Assembly (NCBI GenBank): GCA_963835595.1
Contig: CAWIGL010000002.1
Span: 1,922,001 to 1,986,000, forward strand
DNA: 64,000 nt
Source of the DNA: CAWEPK01 sp963835595
GTDB lineage: Bacteria; Desulfobacterota; Syntrophorhabdia; Syntrophorhabdales; WCHB1-27
Direction of reading: 5' to 3'
In this document: positions 50,227-59,671 of the stretch, piece by piece
Layout: the number at the start of each line of letters is the position of its first letter
Numbering within the stretch: the first letter of the stretch is position 1
Notes under the pieces: generated by a model
Database searches by the model: none
Told to the model about the DNA's origin: nothing
What the model saw: only the letters and a program-made list of their open reading frames with translations
Made by a program: the position numbers and the translations under genes

Positions 50227-52068
50227 ATGGAGAGTCTGCCGGTGAGGAGCGTTTCCTGCGACGTGCTTGTCATCGGGGGAGGGTGCGCGGCCCTGCGGGC
50301 GGCCATAGCGGCGAAGGAAGGCGCGCCGGGGTTGCGCGTGGCCTTGGCCGTCAAGGGCAGGCTCGGCAAAAGCGGGGTGACTGCCAACGCCTTCTCCGAC
50401 CGGATGGCCTTTCACGCCGCCCTCGACCATACGGCGCCGAAAGGCGACGCCTGGAGGTATCACGCGGACGACATCTACCGCATCGGCGGCATGGTCTCCG
50501 ACCGCTCCCTCGCGGAGGTGCTTGCAAGGGGCGGCAAGGAGGCCTTCGACTATCTCGACGGCCTAGGCGTGCCATTCGTAAAGAAAGGCGGCCTGGCCGA
50601 CCAGTTCGTCACGGACGGCTCCGAGTTCGCAAGGGCCTGCTATACGGGACCGAAGACTGCCGCAGATATCGAAGAGGCCCTGCTGCGCAAGTTCAGGACG
50701 CTCGCCGTCGATCTCTTCGAGTTTACGGCCGTGCACAAGCTCGTCGTCAAGGACGGACGGATCGCCGGCGCCGTGGCGGTGCCCACGACGGAAAAGGCCG
50801 CGGACGCCGGCCTCGTTGCCTTCACCGCGCCCGCCGTCGTACTCGCCACGGGCGGGGCAGGACTCATCTACAGGCACAACGTCTTCCCCGCAGGCATGAC
50901 GGGGGACGGCCACGCTATGGCCTTCGAGGCGGGGGCCGAGCTCGTCAACATGGAGTTCATCCAGATCGGCATCGCATCGACGCGGACGCGGTTCAACTGC
51001 TCAGGCAGCATGATGCGCGCAGTCCCGCGCCTCGTGAACGACGCAGGCGTCGAGTTCCTGGGCCGATATCTCGACGCCGGCACGCCGGCAAGCGGGCGCT
51101 TCGATATACTCTTCAAAAAAGGCGCGAGCTGGCCGGTGAGCTACGAGCAGAAGACGCATATCATCGATATCGCCGTATACAGGGAGACCCAGGCAGGCCG
51201 CAAGGTATACCTGGATTATGCCCGCAACTCTGAAGGCTTCTCTTTCGACGCCCTTGCCCCGGAGCTTCGCAGCCGCTACATGGCGGAGGTTCGGAATGAC
51301 CTGGGCAAAGACGCGCGGCGGCGCTCGCCGTTCTGCCGTCTTTCGGAGATCAACCCCGATTCGGTCGAATGGTTTAGAAAGCGCAAGATCGACCTTGCAA
51401 AGGGCGACCCTATCGAGGTGGCGGAATGCGCCCAGCATTTCCAGGGCGGCGTGAAGATCGACGCGGGGGCGCGGACGACGGTCGCCGGGCTGTACGCGGC
51501 AGGGGAGGCGGCCGGGGGGCAACACGGGGCGAACAGGCCGGGGGGCAACGCCCTGCTCGACTGCCAGGTCTTCGGGAAGATCGCGGGGATTGCTGCGGCC
51601 GGGTACGCCGCTTCTGCAAAAAGGCGCACGGGCGTTTTTATCGACAGGGAGGCTAAGGCGTTCGGCAAGGAGCTCTCAGCGCTTTCGTCGGGGGATATAG
51701 CCGCCTCTGCGCTCCGCAGACGGCTGAGGGAGGTCATGGACGGCTGCGCGAGCGTTGTCCGGACTCAAGAGGGCCTTATACGCGGCCTCGCGCAGGTCAG
51801 ACAGCTTAAAAGTTCGAGGGCCTATGCCGACGGCAGGGGGTTTTCTTATCTTTTGGAGACGAAGGGGATGCTCCTCGTTGCGGAGATGGTGCTCGCCGCC
51901 GCTGCGCTGCGGGACGAGAGCCGGGGCCCGCACCTGCGGTTCGAGGGCGGCGACGAGACCGTGCCTATCGCGCGGGACGACGAGAGGTGGTGCAGGTATA
52001 TAATTATAAAGAAGGCAGCGGAGGGGATGAGGCTGGAGGTCCGTGACCCGGACGGCGCAGGGGCGTAA
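50227..52068 (+). CDS. FAD-dependent oxidoreductase, fumarate-reductase/APS-reductase flavoprotein type
   Basis: A 613-residue flavoprotein of the succinate dehydrogenase/fumarate reductase superfamily. The FAD-binding motif VLVIGGGCAALRAAIAAKE is at the N-terminus, VVLATGGAGLIYRHNVFPAG near residue 225 and the C-terminal FAD contact AAGEAAGGQHGANRPGGNALLD near 435, given in blocks AAGEAAGGQHGANRPGG and NALLD. No Fe-S or membrane partner subunit is adjacent, so its electron partner is unknown. The ATG at 50227 (MESLPVRSVSCD) is chosen because the FAD motif should be near the start. It may desaturate or reduce a carbon-carbon bond of the imported compound. Confidence 0.85.
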   Translation: MESLPVRSVSCDVLVIGGGCAALRAAIAAKEGAPGLRVALAVKGRLGKSGVTANAFSDRMAFHAALDHTAPKGDAWRYHADDIYRIGGMVSDRSLAEVLARGGKEAFDYLDGLGVPFVKKGGLADQFVTDGSEFARACYTGPKTAADIEEALLRKFRTLAVDLFEFTAVHKLVVKDGRIAGAVAVPTTEKAADAGLVAFTAPAVVLATGGAGLIYRHNVFPAGMTGDGHAMAFEAGAELVNMEFIQIGIASTRTRFNCSGSMMRAVPRLVNDAGVEFLGRYLDAGTPASGRFDILFKKGASWPVSYEQKTHIIDIAVYRETQAGRKVYLDYARNSEGFSFDALAPELRSRYMAEVRNDLGKDARRRSPFCRLSEINPDSVEWFRKRKIDLAKGDPIEVAECAQHFQGGVKIDAGARTTVAGLYAAGEAAGGQHGANRPGGNALLDCQVFGKIAGIAAAGYAASAKRRTGVFIDREAKAFGKELSALSSGDIAASALRRRLREVMDGCASVVRTQEGLIRGLAQVRQLKSSRAYADGRGFSYLLETKGMLLVAEMVLAAAALRDESRGPHLRFEGGDETVPIARDDERWCRYIIIKKAAEGMRLEVRDPDGAGA

Positions 52069-52078
52069 GAGGGGAGCA

Positions 52079-53290
52079 TTGGCGGAGGCAACGGTCCATA
52101 TAGGGCGCGTGGGCGACGGGCTTGACAGGGAGTCGGTCCTTGCCGGCGTCATCGCTGCCCTTGGCGCGCTCGCGCCTGCCGGGAAGGCCATCAAACGGGG
52201 CGCAAGGGTGGTCGTCAAGCCGAACCTGACGGCCGATACGGAGCTATGGCAGAAAGGCATAGTAACGAACCCTTACACGGTGGAAGGCATCGTGCGCTGG
52301 GCGCAGGCCGCGTCGCCTGCTGAAATTGTCATAGCCGAGGCGACCGCCTGCGGCCTTGATAACAAGCGGGCCTTCCGCGCCAACGGGCTTGAGGAGGTCG
52401 CTGCCAGAACGGGCAGCCGGATCGTCGATCTCTATGATGAAGAGTTCATCGCCGTGCCCGTTACGAACGGCATGGCGACAAAAGAGATCAGGGTGGCCCG
52501 CAGGGTAGTGGAGGCCGACTTTCTCATCAACGTGCCGACCATGAAGACCCACGTGGCGACAGGGGTGAGCCTCTGCATGAAGAACCTGAAAGGCGCGCTG
52601 CCTGAAAACGAAAAAAGGCGCTCCCATTTCCTTGGCGTCAACAGGTTCGTCGCAGACCTCAACTCCATCGTGAAGCCGCACCTCTCCGTTATCGACGCCA
52701 CCATAGCGATGGAAGGCGACGGGCCGATGCAGGGTGAGCCGGTCGGCCTCGGCCTGGTCATCGCTGGGACCGACACCGTTGCGACGGACCTCGTCGCAAT
52801 GCGCGTCATGGGCCTCGACCCCTGGACGTTGAAGTGCTTCGACTACGCGAGGAAACAGGGCATAGGCGTCTGGCGCGAGGAGGATATTACCCTTACGGGC
52901 CTTCCCATCGAAGAAGTCAGGCGGCCCTTCCGGCCCGCCTCCGGCCCGTTCCCCGATCTTCCCGGCGTCACCCTCGTGGACGGCGGCGCGTGCCCCGGCT
53001 GCCTCGACGGCGCGCGGATAGCCTTAGGGCGCATCGGGGCAGCGGGCCTTCTCGATAAGCTGCCGCCCGTGACCATCGTCGTCGGCGAAAACGGCGAGGT
53101 CAGGGGGGCGAACGATATTATCATAGGGAGGTGCCTCAAGCGCCACAGGGGCAAGAAGCACTACGTCCCCGGATGTCCCGCGCAGGTTTTCCTGATCGCC
53201 GACGAGCTGCGCGAGATGGCCGGCCAATACAGGCTGTTCGGACCGAAAGAGCAATACCTCCTCGAAGAGGGTGAAGACCGTGAAAAATAG
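52079..53290 (+). CDS. DUF362 family protein
   Basis: A 403-residue DUF362 protein. Features are VKPNLTADTELWQKGIVTNP near residue 45, TVEGIVRWAQ, the stretch INVPTMKTHVATGVSLCMKNLKG near 160 (in blocks INVPTMKTH and GVSLCMKNLKG), and DLVAMRVMGLDPW near 240. Two cysteine spots, GGACPGCLDGARI and VPGCPAQV, may bind a cluster. The family occurs in anaerobes and its activity is not well defined. A TTG start at 52079 follows AGGGGAG, and a GTG at 52043 overlapping the flavoprotein gene is an alternative. It is coupled to the next dehydrogenase gene by a 20-base overlap. Confidence 0.78.
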   Translation: MAEATVHIGRVGDGLDRESVLAGVIAALGALAPAGKAIKRGARVVVKPNLTADTELWQKGIVTNPYTVEGIVRWAQAASPAEIVIAEATACGLDNKRAFRANGLEEVAARTGSRIVDLYDEEFIAVPVTNGMATKEIRVARRVVEADFLINVPTMKTHVATGVSLCMKNLKGALPENEKRRSHFLGVNRFVADLNSIVKPHLSVIDATIAMEGDGPMQGEPVGLGLVIAGTDTVATDLVAMRVMGLDPWTLKCFDYARKQGIGVWREEDITLTGLPIEEVRRPFRPASGPFPDLPGVTLVDGGACPGCLDGARIALGRIGAAGLLDKLPPVTIVVGENGEVRGANDIIIGRCLKRHRGKKHYVPGCPAQVFLIADELREMAGQYRLFGPKEQYLLEEGEDREK

Positions 53291-54299
53291 GATGGCGATG
53301 GTGCGGAAGGCAGGGACGGCCGAGCTGGTGGAGTGGGACGTGCCGCAGCCCGAAGAGACGCAGGTGCTCATAGCGGTGAGGGCGGCCAGCATCTGCGGCG
53401 GGGACCTGCACATCTACAAAGGAAAGCACCCTTCTGCGCCCCTTCCTGCGGCCTTGGGCCACGAGCTTGCCGGAGAGGTCGTCGCAGTCGGCGCAAAGGT
53501 GGCCTCTGTTGCAGTCGGCGACAGGGTGACCGTCGAGCCTGTGATCGCCTGCGGGCAGTGCGTCCCGTGCCTCAGGGGGGAATACAGTTATTGCGATAAC
53601 CTTAGCTTCCATTACAGGCAGGGCCGGGGGGCGATGGCGGACTATTTCACGGCGGACGCACGCTGGGTCTACAAGCTGCCTGACCGCCTTTCCTTTGAGG
53701 CGGGGGCGCTCATCGAGCCGCTGGCCGTTGCCGTCCACGCAGTGAGGAGGGCGGGGGTCGGCCTTGGCGATGCGGTCGCCATTATCGGCGCGGGACCTAT
53801 CGGCCTGCTCGTGGCCGCGGTCTGCAAGGCATCTGGGGCGCGGGAGATCATAGTAGGCGATGTCGCGGAGGCGCGCCTTGCGCACGCATCGATCGTCGGG
53901 GCAACGCAGACGGTCGATGCCCGAAGGGAGTCGATAGTCGATGTCGTCCGCAGGGCGTCGGGCGGAAGGGGCGTTGGCAGGTCTTTCGAGTGCGCAGGCA
54001 GGGAGGAGACCTTCGAGCAGTCGATGCGCTGCCTGCGCAAAGGGGGCGTCGCGACCGTCGTCGGCATCTTCGAGCAGCAGGTTGTTAAGGCGCCTGTCAC
54101 CCTCTTCGTCTCGCAGGAGATCGCCGTGCAGGGGTCGCAGGGCTATTGCTGGGATTTCGAGAGGGCGCTTAAGCTCACCGACACGATAGACCTTGAGGGA
54201 CTCGTCTCGCACACCTTCGCCCTTGCCGACGTGGACAAGGCGATGAAGACGGCCCTCGACCCGGCGGCATCGCCGATCAAGGTTGTATTACGGCCTTAA
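53271..54299 (+). CDS. Zinc-dependent medium-chain dehydrogenase (second)
   Basis: A 342-residue MDR enzyme of the sorbitol/threonine-dehydrogenase type. Zinc ligands are in SICGGDLHIYKG near residue 40 and GHELAGEVV near 65. The structural zinc site is CGQCVPCLRGEYSYC near 95-110. The coenzyme motif AIIGAGPIGLLVAAVC is near 170. The GTG start lies inside the DUF362 gene. Compared with the first zinc dehydrogenase of the cluster it lacks the long loop after the structural zinc. It could oxidise a sugar or polyol intermediate before dehydration. The dehydratase gene follows 13 bases later with a good AGGGAGGAA site. Confidence 0.87.
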   Translation: MKTVKNRMAMVRKAGTAELVEWDVPQPEETQVLIAVRAASICGGDLHIYKGKHPSAPLPAALGHELAGEVVAVGAKVASVAVGDRVTVEPVIACGQCVPCLRGEYSYCDNLSFHYRQGRGAMADYFTADARWVYKLPDRLSFEAGALIEPLAVAVHAVRRAGVGLGDAVAIIGAGPIGLLVAAVCKASGAREIIVGDVAEARLAHASIVGATQTVDARRESIVDVVRRASGGRGVGRSFECAGREETFEQSMRCLRKGGVATVVGIFEQQVVKAPVTLFVSQEIAVQGSQGYCWDFERALKLTDTIDLEGLVSHTFALADVDKAMKTALDPAASPIKVVLRP

Positions 54300-54312
54300 G
54301 GGAGGAATTCCG

Positions 54313-55998
54313 ATGAAAAAGCTGAAAACGGCCCGCTATTTCCACGGCGTCGAAGGCACGCACAGGCGAGCGGCATACAAGGGTATGGGGTACACGGACG
54401 ACGATATGAAGAAGCCCCTCGTGGCAGTCGTCAACACACCGAGCGAGGTCTGCCCCGGCCATTTCCACCTCAGGGCGGTGGCAGACGCGGTCAAGGCGGG
54501 CGTCTGGCAGGCGGGCGGCACGCCGATGGAGTTCACATCCATCTCCCAGTGCGCGACCCCATCTCTGGGCCTTGCCTCCATGCGCTACGACCTGCCCGCG
54601 AGGGACCTCCTCGCCTTCGACATAGAGACCATAGTTGAGACCCAGATTTTCGACGCGGTCGTCGCGGTCGTTACGTGCGACAAAACGATACCGGGCGCGC
54701 TCATGGCCGCCGCCCGCCTCGACATGCCGTTTATCGTCGTGCCCGGCGGCGTAATGGCCGTAGGGAGGCACGAGGGCAGGCCCGTATCCCTGGCAGACCT
54801 CGATGAAAAGGTATGGGGCGCCCTGCAGATGGGGAAGACGACGGCGGAGGAGATACTTTGCCTGGAAGACGAGGTATGCCCTGGACCTGGCGCCTGCCCC
54901 ATCCTCGGGACTGCCAACACGATGCAGTGCCTCGTCGAGGCCGTCGGCATGGCGATGCCCGGCGCGGGCACGTGCTACGCGATGTCCGGGGAGCAACTGC
55001 GCCTTGCCAAGCTCGCAGGCAACAGGGTGATGGATCTCGTCCGAAAAGGGATGACCGCCAGGAAGATCATGACGAGGCAGGCCCTCGAGAACATGGTGCG
55101 CACCCAGATGACGATAGGCGGCTCGACGAACGCGGTCCTCCATATCCTTGCTATCGCACACGAGCTCGGGCTCGGTGGCGAGATCGACCTCGACCTCATC
55201 AGCCGTTTCAGCGACACGACGCCCTGCCTGGTGGACGTGACTCCGACGGGCTTCTACCACCTCACGGACCTCCACGCAGCAGGAGGCGTGCCGAAGATAC
55301 TTGAGGCCCTGGAGAAGGAGCTTCACCTCTATGCGCCCACTGTGACGGGAAAGACGATAGGTGAGCAGATCGAAGAGACCAAGAAGAGGGTGATCGTCGA
55401 TGATAGGCACGTCATCCGCCCCAGGACGGACCCTGTGGCAGATACAGGGGGCATCGCCATATTGAGGGGGAGCCTAGCGCCTCTGGGCTCCGTTGCGCGC
55501 CGGCTGAACAACACGATACCGGAGCATACCGGGCCTGCGCGGTGCTTCGACTGCCAGGAAGACGCGATAGCAGGCATCAACAGCGGAAAAGTCCTGGAAG
55601 GCGACGTGATCGTCGTCCGCTACGCGGGTCCGAAAGGCGCGCCCGGTATGCCTGACACCTACGCTGTCCTTGCGTCCGTCGTGGGCCGGGGCCTGGAAGG
55701 GAAGGTGGCGGTCGTGACGGACGGCAGGTTCTCCGGCTTCGCCCGAGGCCTCGGTGTCTGCCAGGTATCGCCCGAGGCGGCCGTCGGTGGACCCCTCGCG
55801 GTCATAAGGGACGGCGACACGATCCACATCTCCATGCCGAAGCGGGAGCTTTCGCTTATGATCGACGACCTGGAAGAGAGGCTTAAAAGGTGGCGCAAGC
55901 GGCCGCCGCGCGAGACGAGGGGGGTGCTCGCCCTCTACGCGACGAACGCCCAGCCCGCCTGGAAGGGCGCGCGGCTTGCCATGTACGAGGAAGGGTAG
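54313..55998 (+). CDS. IlvD/Edd-family dehydratase (likely sugar-acid dehydratase)
   Basis: A 561-residue dehydratase of the IlvD/Edd family, which uses a Fe-S cluster to remove water from 2,3-dihydroxy acids or sugar acids. Cluster cysteines lie in NTPSEVCPGHFHLR near residue 49, VVTCDKTIPGAL near 121 and PGPGACPILGTANTM near 195. Other markers are TIGGSTNAVLHILAIAHELG near 270 and DGRFSGFARGLGVCQVSPEA near 475. The neighbours KDG kinase and KDPG aldolase point to an aldonate (gluconate- or galactonate-like) substrate, not branched-chain amino-acid synthesis. That assignment is an inference. Motifs and length are complete. Confidence 0.85.
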   Translation: MKKLKTARYFHGVEGTHRRAAYKGMGYTDDDMKKPLVAVVNTPSEVCPGHFHLRAVADAVKAGVWQAGGTPMEFTSISQCATPSLGLASMRYDLPARDLLAFDIETIVETQIFDAVVAVVTCDKTIPGALMAAARLDMPFIVVPGGVMAVGRHEGRPVSLADLDEKVWGALQMGKTTAEEILCLEDEVCPGPGACPILGTANTMQCLVEAVGMAMPGAGTCYAMSGEQLRLAKLAGNRVMDLVRKGMTARKIMTRQALENMVRTQMTIGGSTNAVLHILAIAHELGLGGEIDLDLISRFSDTTPCLVDVTPTGFYHLTDLHAAGGVPKILEALEKELHLYAPTVTGKTIGEQIEETKKRVIVDDRHVIRPRTDPVADTGGIAILRGSLAPLGSVARRLNNTIPEHTGPARCFDCQEDAIAGINSGKVLEGDVIVVRYAGPKGAPGMPDTYAVLASVVGRGLEGKVAVVTDGRFSGFARGLGVCQVSPEAAVGGPLAVIRDGDTIHISMPKRELSLMIDDLEERLKRWRKRPPRETRGVLALYATNAQPAWKGARLAMYEEG

Positions 55999-56008
55999 AG
56001 AGGCGGAC

Positions 56009-56416
56009 ATGTTTTCAGGCTTCGAGCACGCAGCCATAGCAGCCCATGACAGCAAAGGGCTGGCCGATTGGTACATAAGGGTCTTCGGCCTACGGGTCGT
56101 CTTCGATAACGGTAAGACGCCGCCGACGTATCTGTTGAGCGCACCTGACGGCACGGTCATCGAGATCATGCCTGCCGCATACGAGGACCGGACCGTCTAC
56201 GAACAGTACGCGCCGGGCCTGAGGCACATCGCCATCGCAGTCCCAGATTTCGACGCGGCCCTCGACCATTTGAGGAAGAACGGGATCGACGAGTTTTTCG
56301 ACTACCGGCCGTCGGAAGAGAGCAAGCTGATCTTTTTCCGGGACCCGGAAGGGAATATACTCCACCTCATATGGCGGGCCGCACCGCTCATACCAGGGGC
56401 GAAGAAAGGCCCTTAG
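56009..56416 (+). CDS. VOC-family (glyoxalase-like) protein
   Basis: A 135-residue single-domain VOC protein starting FSGFEHAAIAAHDSKGLADW and with the paired beta-alpha-beta motifs ending in DGTVIEIMP, RHIAIAVPDFDAAL and DPEGNILHLIWR. The metal ligands (His near residue 7, Glu in EIM, His in RHIAIAV, Glu/His near the end) can be traced, so it may be an isomerase, lyase or epimerase. It follows the dehydratase by 10 bases. In this cluster it may act on a sugar-acid or dicarbonyl intermediate. The reaction is unknown. Confidence 0.8.
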   Translation: MFSGFEHAAIAAHDSKGLADWYIRVFGLRVVFDNGKTPPTYLLSAPDGTVIEIMPAAYEDRTVYEQYAPGLRHIAIAVPDFDAALDHLRKNGIDEFFDYRPSEESKLIFFRDPEGNILHLIWRAAPLIPGAKKGP

Positions 56417-56486
56417 AAAGAAAGGCCGCCCTTGATCGCACGTGCGCCGTTATGGGAGAATAGAAGCAGGATCGAGAAGGGAGGGG

Positions 56487-57143
56487 GTGACCCAATTGCT
56501 GCCTAAATACGACGTGCTGCAAAGGATTGTCGAAGGTGGGCTGGTGGCCGTCATCAGGGCCGAATCTGCCGAGCAGGCCAGGAAGATCACTGAGGCGTGC
56601 ATCGACGGCGGGGTTGCGGCGATAGAGATGACCTTCACCGTGCCCGGCGCGGCAGACGTAATAAAAGAGCTGGCCGGGGCGTACCGCTCCGGCGAGATCA
56701 TCATAGGGGCGGGCACCGTCCTCGATGCGGAGACCGCGCGCATAGCCATACTGGCGGGCGCCAGGTACGTAGTCAGCCCGCACCTCAACGTCGATACCAT
56801 GAGGCTGTGCAACCGCTACCAGGTCCCGTGTATGCCGGGGGCGGGCACGACGAAAGAGGTCGTCGAGTGTCTGGAGGCAGGGGCCGACATCGTCAAGGTC
56901 TTCCCCGGCGAGACGCTCGGCCCCAACTTCGTGAAGGCGGTGCGGGGGCCGCTGCCCCAGGCCGGCCTCATGCCTACGGGCGGGGTGAGCATCGAGAACG
57001 CCGCAGACTGGATCAAGGCGGGCTGCGTCGCCCTCGGCGTCGGCGGCAACCTGACGGCGGGGGCCAAGAAGGGCGACTACGCCTCGATCACGGCGCTCGC
57101 GAAGGAGTTCATCGGCAGGATCCGCGAGGCGCGCGGCCGCTGA
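56487..57143 (+). CDS. KDPG aldolase-family protein
   Basis: A 218-residue class I aldolase of the KDPG/KHG (Eda) family, which splits 2-keto-3-deoxy-6-phosphogluconate into pyruvate and glyceraldehyde 3-phosphate. The catalytic Glu is in AAIEMTFTVPGAA near residue 45, and GAGTVLDAETAR near 75 and GADIVKVFPGETLGPNF near 135 (Schiff-base Lys) follow, with LMPTGGVSIENAADWI near 163. A GTG at 56487 fits the AAGGGAGG site. The remaining longer frame upstream is unlikely. Together with the kinase and dehydratase it completes a semi-phosphorylative Entner-Doudoroff core. Confidence 0.9.
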   Translation: MTQLLPKYDVLQRIVEGGLVAVIRAESAEQARKITEACIDGGVAAIEMTFTVPGAADVIKELAGAYRSGEIIIGAGTVLDAETARIAILAGARYVVSPHLNVDTMRLCNRYQVPCMPGAGTTKEVVECLEAGADIVKVFPGETLGPNFVKAVRGPLPQAGLMPTGGVSIENAADWIKAGCVALGVGGNLTAGAKKGDYASITALAKEFIGRIREARGR

Positions 57144-57173
57144 CGACTCCGAAGGCGCCAAAGGAGTAGGGGG

Positions 57174-58198
57174 ATGGGAAAGAAGGTCGTCTGCTTCGGG
57201 GAGATCATGCTGCGCCTTTCGCCTCCGGGGTATCTCCGCTTCGAGCAGGCCCGCTCCTTCGACGCGACATACGGGGGCGGAGAGGCGAACGTGGCTGTAT
57301 CGCTGGCCAATTTCGGCCTCGACGCGTATTTTGTGACGAAGGTCCCGGCGAACCCGATAGGCCGGGCGGCAGTCAACGAGATGCGCCGCTACGGCGTGGA
57401 CACCCGGTTCATGCTCAAAGGGGGCGACCGGCTGGGCATCTATTTCCTTGAAAAGGGGGCATCCCAGAGGCCCTCAAAGGTGCTATACGACCGCAAACGC
57501 TCGGCCGTCTCGGAGGCGCAGAGGAGCGATTTCGACTGGCAGTCCATTTTTGCCGGCGCCGACTGGTTCCATTTCACCGGGATCACGCCTGCCCTTGGCG
57601 ACAACGTGGCGGAGGCCGCGCTCGACGCCTGCAAGGCGGCAAAGGGGCAGGCCTCACGGTAAGCTGCGATCTCAACTTCCGCAAGAACCTCTGGTCGGGC
57701 GAGAAGGCAGGAAAGGTGATGGCCGCCCTCATGCCTTATGTGGACATCTGCATAGCCAACGAGGAAGACGCGGAGAAGGTCTTCGGCATCAAGGCGGCAG
57801 AGAGCGACATCACGGGCGGCGTGCTGAGCCGGGAAGGGTACGAGGCTGTGGCGCGCGAGCTTCAGGGGCGGTTCGGCTTCAAGGTCGTTGCCGTCACGCT
57901 GCGGGGAAGCATCTCCGCCTCGGACAACAACTGGGCCGCCATGCTCTGTAAGGACGGGACATGCCGCTTTTCGCGGAGCTATCCCGTCCATATAGTGGAC
58001 CGGGTGGGGGGCGGCGACGCCTTCGCCGCCGGCCTGATCTACGCCTTCCTGAGCGCCGTCGACGACAGCGAGGCACTGGAGTTCGCCGCAGCCGCCTCCT
58101 GCCTCAAGCACTCTATCGAAGGCGACGCCAACCATGTGACGGTTGACGAAGTGAGAAGCCTCATGGCGGGGGAGGCCTCGGGGCGCGTCCAGCGATAG
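57174..58198 (+). CDS. 2-keto-3-deoxygluconate kinase-type PfkB kinase (frame break)
   Basis: A sugar kinase of the PfkB/ribokinase family, most like KDG kinases, which turn 2-keto-3-deoxygluconate into KDPG. The start GKKVVCFGEIMLRLSPPGY and YGGGEANVAVSLANFGLDA near residue 40 are typical of KdgK. The C-terminal catalytic signature DRVGGGDAFAAGLIYAFL near 280 contains the base Asp. One G is missing in a GGGG run near 57650 (AKGQASR should read AKGAGLTVSCDLNFR). Repaired length is about 341 residues, normal for the family. It lies 30 bases after the aldolase gene. Substrate is inferred from the neighbouring aldolase. Confidence 0.86.
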
Positions 58199-58277
58199 CC
58201 CTTGCAGCCCCGCCGGGCCGTCGCGAGGCGGCTGCGAGGCCGACCACGCACAGCACGGGGAAAAGGAGGTCTTGGAT

Positions 58278-59643
58278 ATGTCCGGCCCTATGAACGAGCT
58301 TCTTCGAGGAGAGGCTTGGCCGCTACCAGGCCGCCATCGCCCTTGAGCCTACCGACCGCATACCGATCGCCACGGGGAGCAACTATTTCGCCGAGGTCTA
58401 CTCAGGCAACACGAACCAGGAGACGATTTACGACCCGGAGAAGTGGCTTAAGGCGGAGCTTGCCTTTTGCCGCGACTTCCCTGAGATCGACGTGTTGAGG
58501 AACAACCGCATTTACGGGCCGCTCTTCGACGCCGTAGGGCTGAAGACGTACAAGCTCCCCGGCCGCGACCTGCCGCCGGGCGACCAGTTCCAGTTCGTCG
58601 AGGAGGAGTACATGAAGGCGGACGAATATGACCTTCTGATCGAAAGCCCGGTCCAATTCCTCTTCGACAGGTGGCTGCCCCGCATCCTCGGGGAGTTCGG
58701 GGAGCGCGGGTCGATGCGCTCGTACATGGCGTTCCTGAAAGGCGGCATGGCCCAGATCATGGCGGGCCAGATCATGCGGAACCGGACGGCAGTCCTGCAG
58801 AACGAGGCAGGCATGCCCCAGCCCATGGCCGGCTTCTTCCTCGCGCCTTTCGACGTGATCGCCGACGCCATGCGCGGCCTCACGGGGATCTTCCTCGACT
58901 GCTACCGCCAGCCGGAGAAGGTGGTCGCAGCCTGCGACGTCCTGGTGGAAGAGATGGCCAATATAGCCCTTGCGCTCGCGGATCCGCTGAAGCGCTGGCC
59001 CATCTTCGTGCCTACCCACAAGTCTTGCTTTCTGTCCCCCGACCAGTTCGAGCGGTTCTACTGGCCCTCTTTCAAGAAGGTGGTCGAGATACTGATAGGC
59101 GCCGGCCACACGGTCAGGGCCTACCTCGAAGGCGATTGGGGAAGGCACTGGCGTCACATGCTGGAGCTGCCGAAGGGCAAGGTGCTCTGCGACATCGACA
59201 ACGAGGGCGACATCTTCAAGGCAAAGGAAGAGATCGGCCACCACCAGTGCATAGCGGGGGGCATCAAAGATTCCCAGTTCATCCTCGGGACGCCGGAGGA
59301 GATGCGAAAGCAGGTAAGGCTCCTCTGCGAGACCGTCGGCAAGGGCGGCGGCTACATAATGAGCGGCGGGTGCAACTTCCCTTACACGGGCAAGCCGGAG
59401 AACTTCAGGGCGATGATCGACGCTGTCCTCGAATTCGGCGTCTACGACAGGGGGATAAGACCCCGGCCGAAGACGCCCCCGAAGGGCGAGGTCAAGGCGT
59501 TCCCGTTCCCCAGGATGGCGACCCCCTGGCAGGTGAAGCGGGCGGAGATCGGGGGCGTCATGGGCAACGAGGACCTCATCCGCAAGCCCTGGGAAAACCT
59601 TGAGGCAATGGCGTACGTCTGGCTGTGGCAGTGGGTTCTGTAG
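58278..59643 (+). CDS. UroD-type methyltransferase family protein (frame break)
   Basis: A protein of about 454 residues in the uroporphyrinogen-decarboxylase superfamily, in the long subgroup linked to corrinoid methyl transfer (MtaA/CmuA-like), not haem synthesis. Markers are ALEPTDRIPIATGSNYF near residue 22, FVPTHKSCFLSPDQFERFYW near 250, CDIDNEGDIF, CIAGGIKDSQFILGTPEEM near 330 and GGGYIMSGGCNFPYTGKPEN near 358, where His/Cys may bind zinc. The ATG at 58278 has AGGAGG upstream. One extra base near 58305 shifts the frame before EERLGRYQAA. The gene for a corrinoid protein follows 28 bases later, which supports methyl-group transfer. The methyl donor is unknown. Confidence 0.84.
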
Positions 59644-59671
59644 AGGCATCACCGGCATAAGGAGGGGGACG

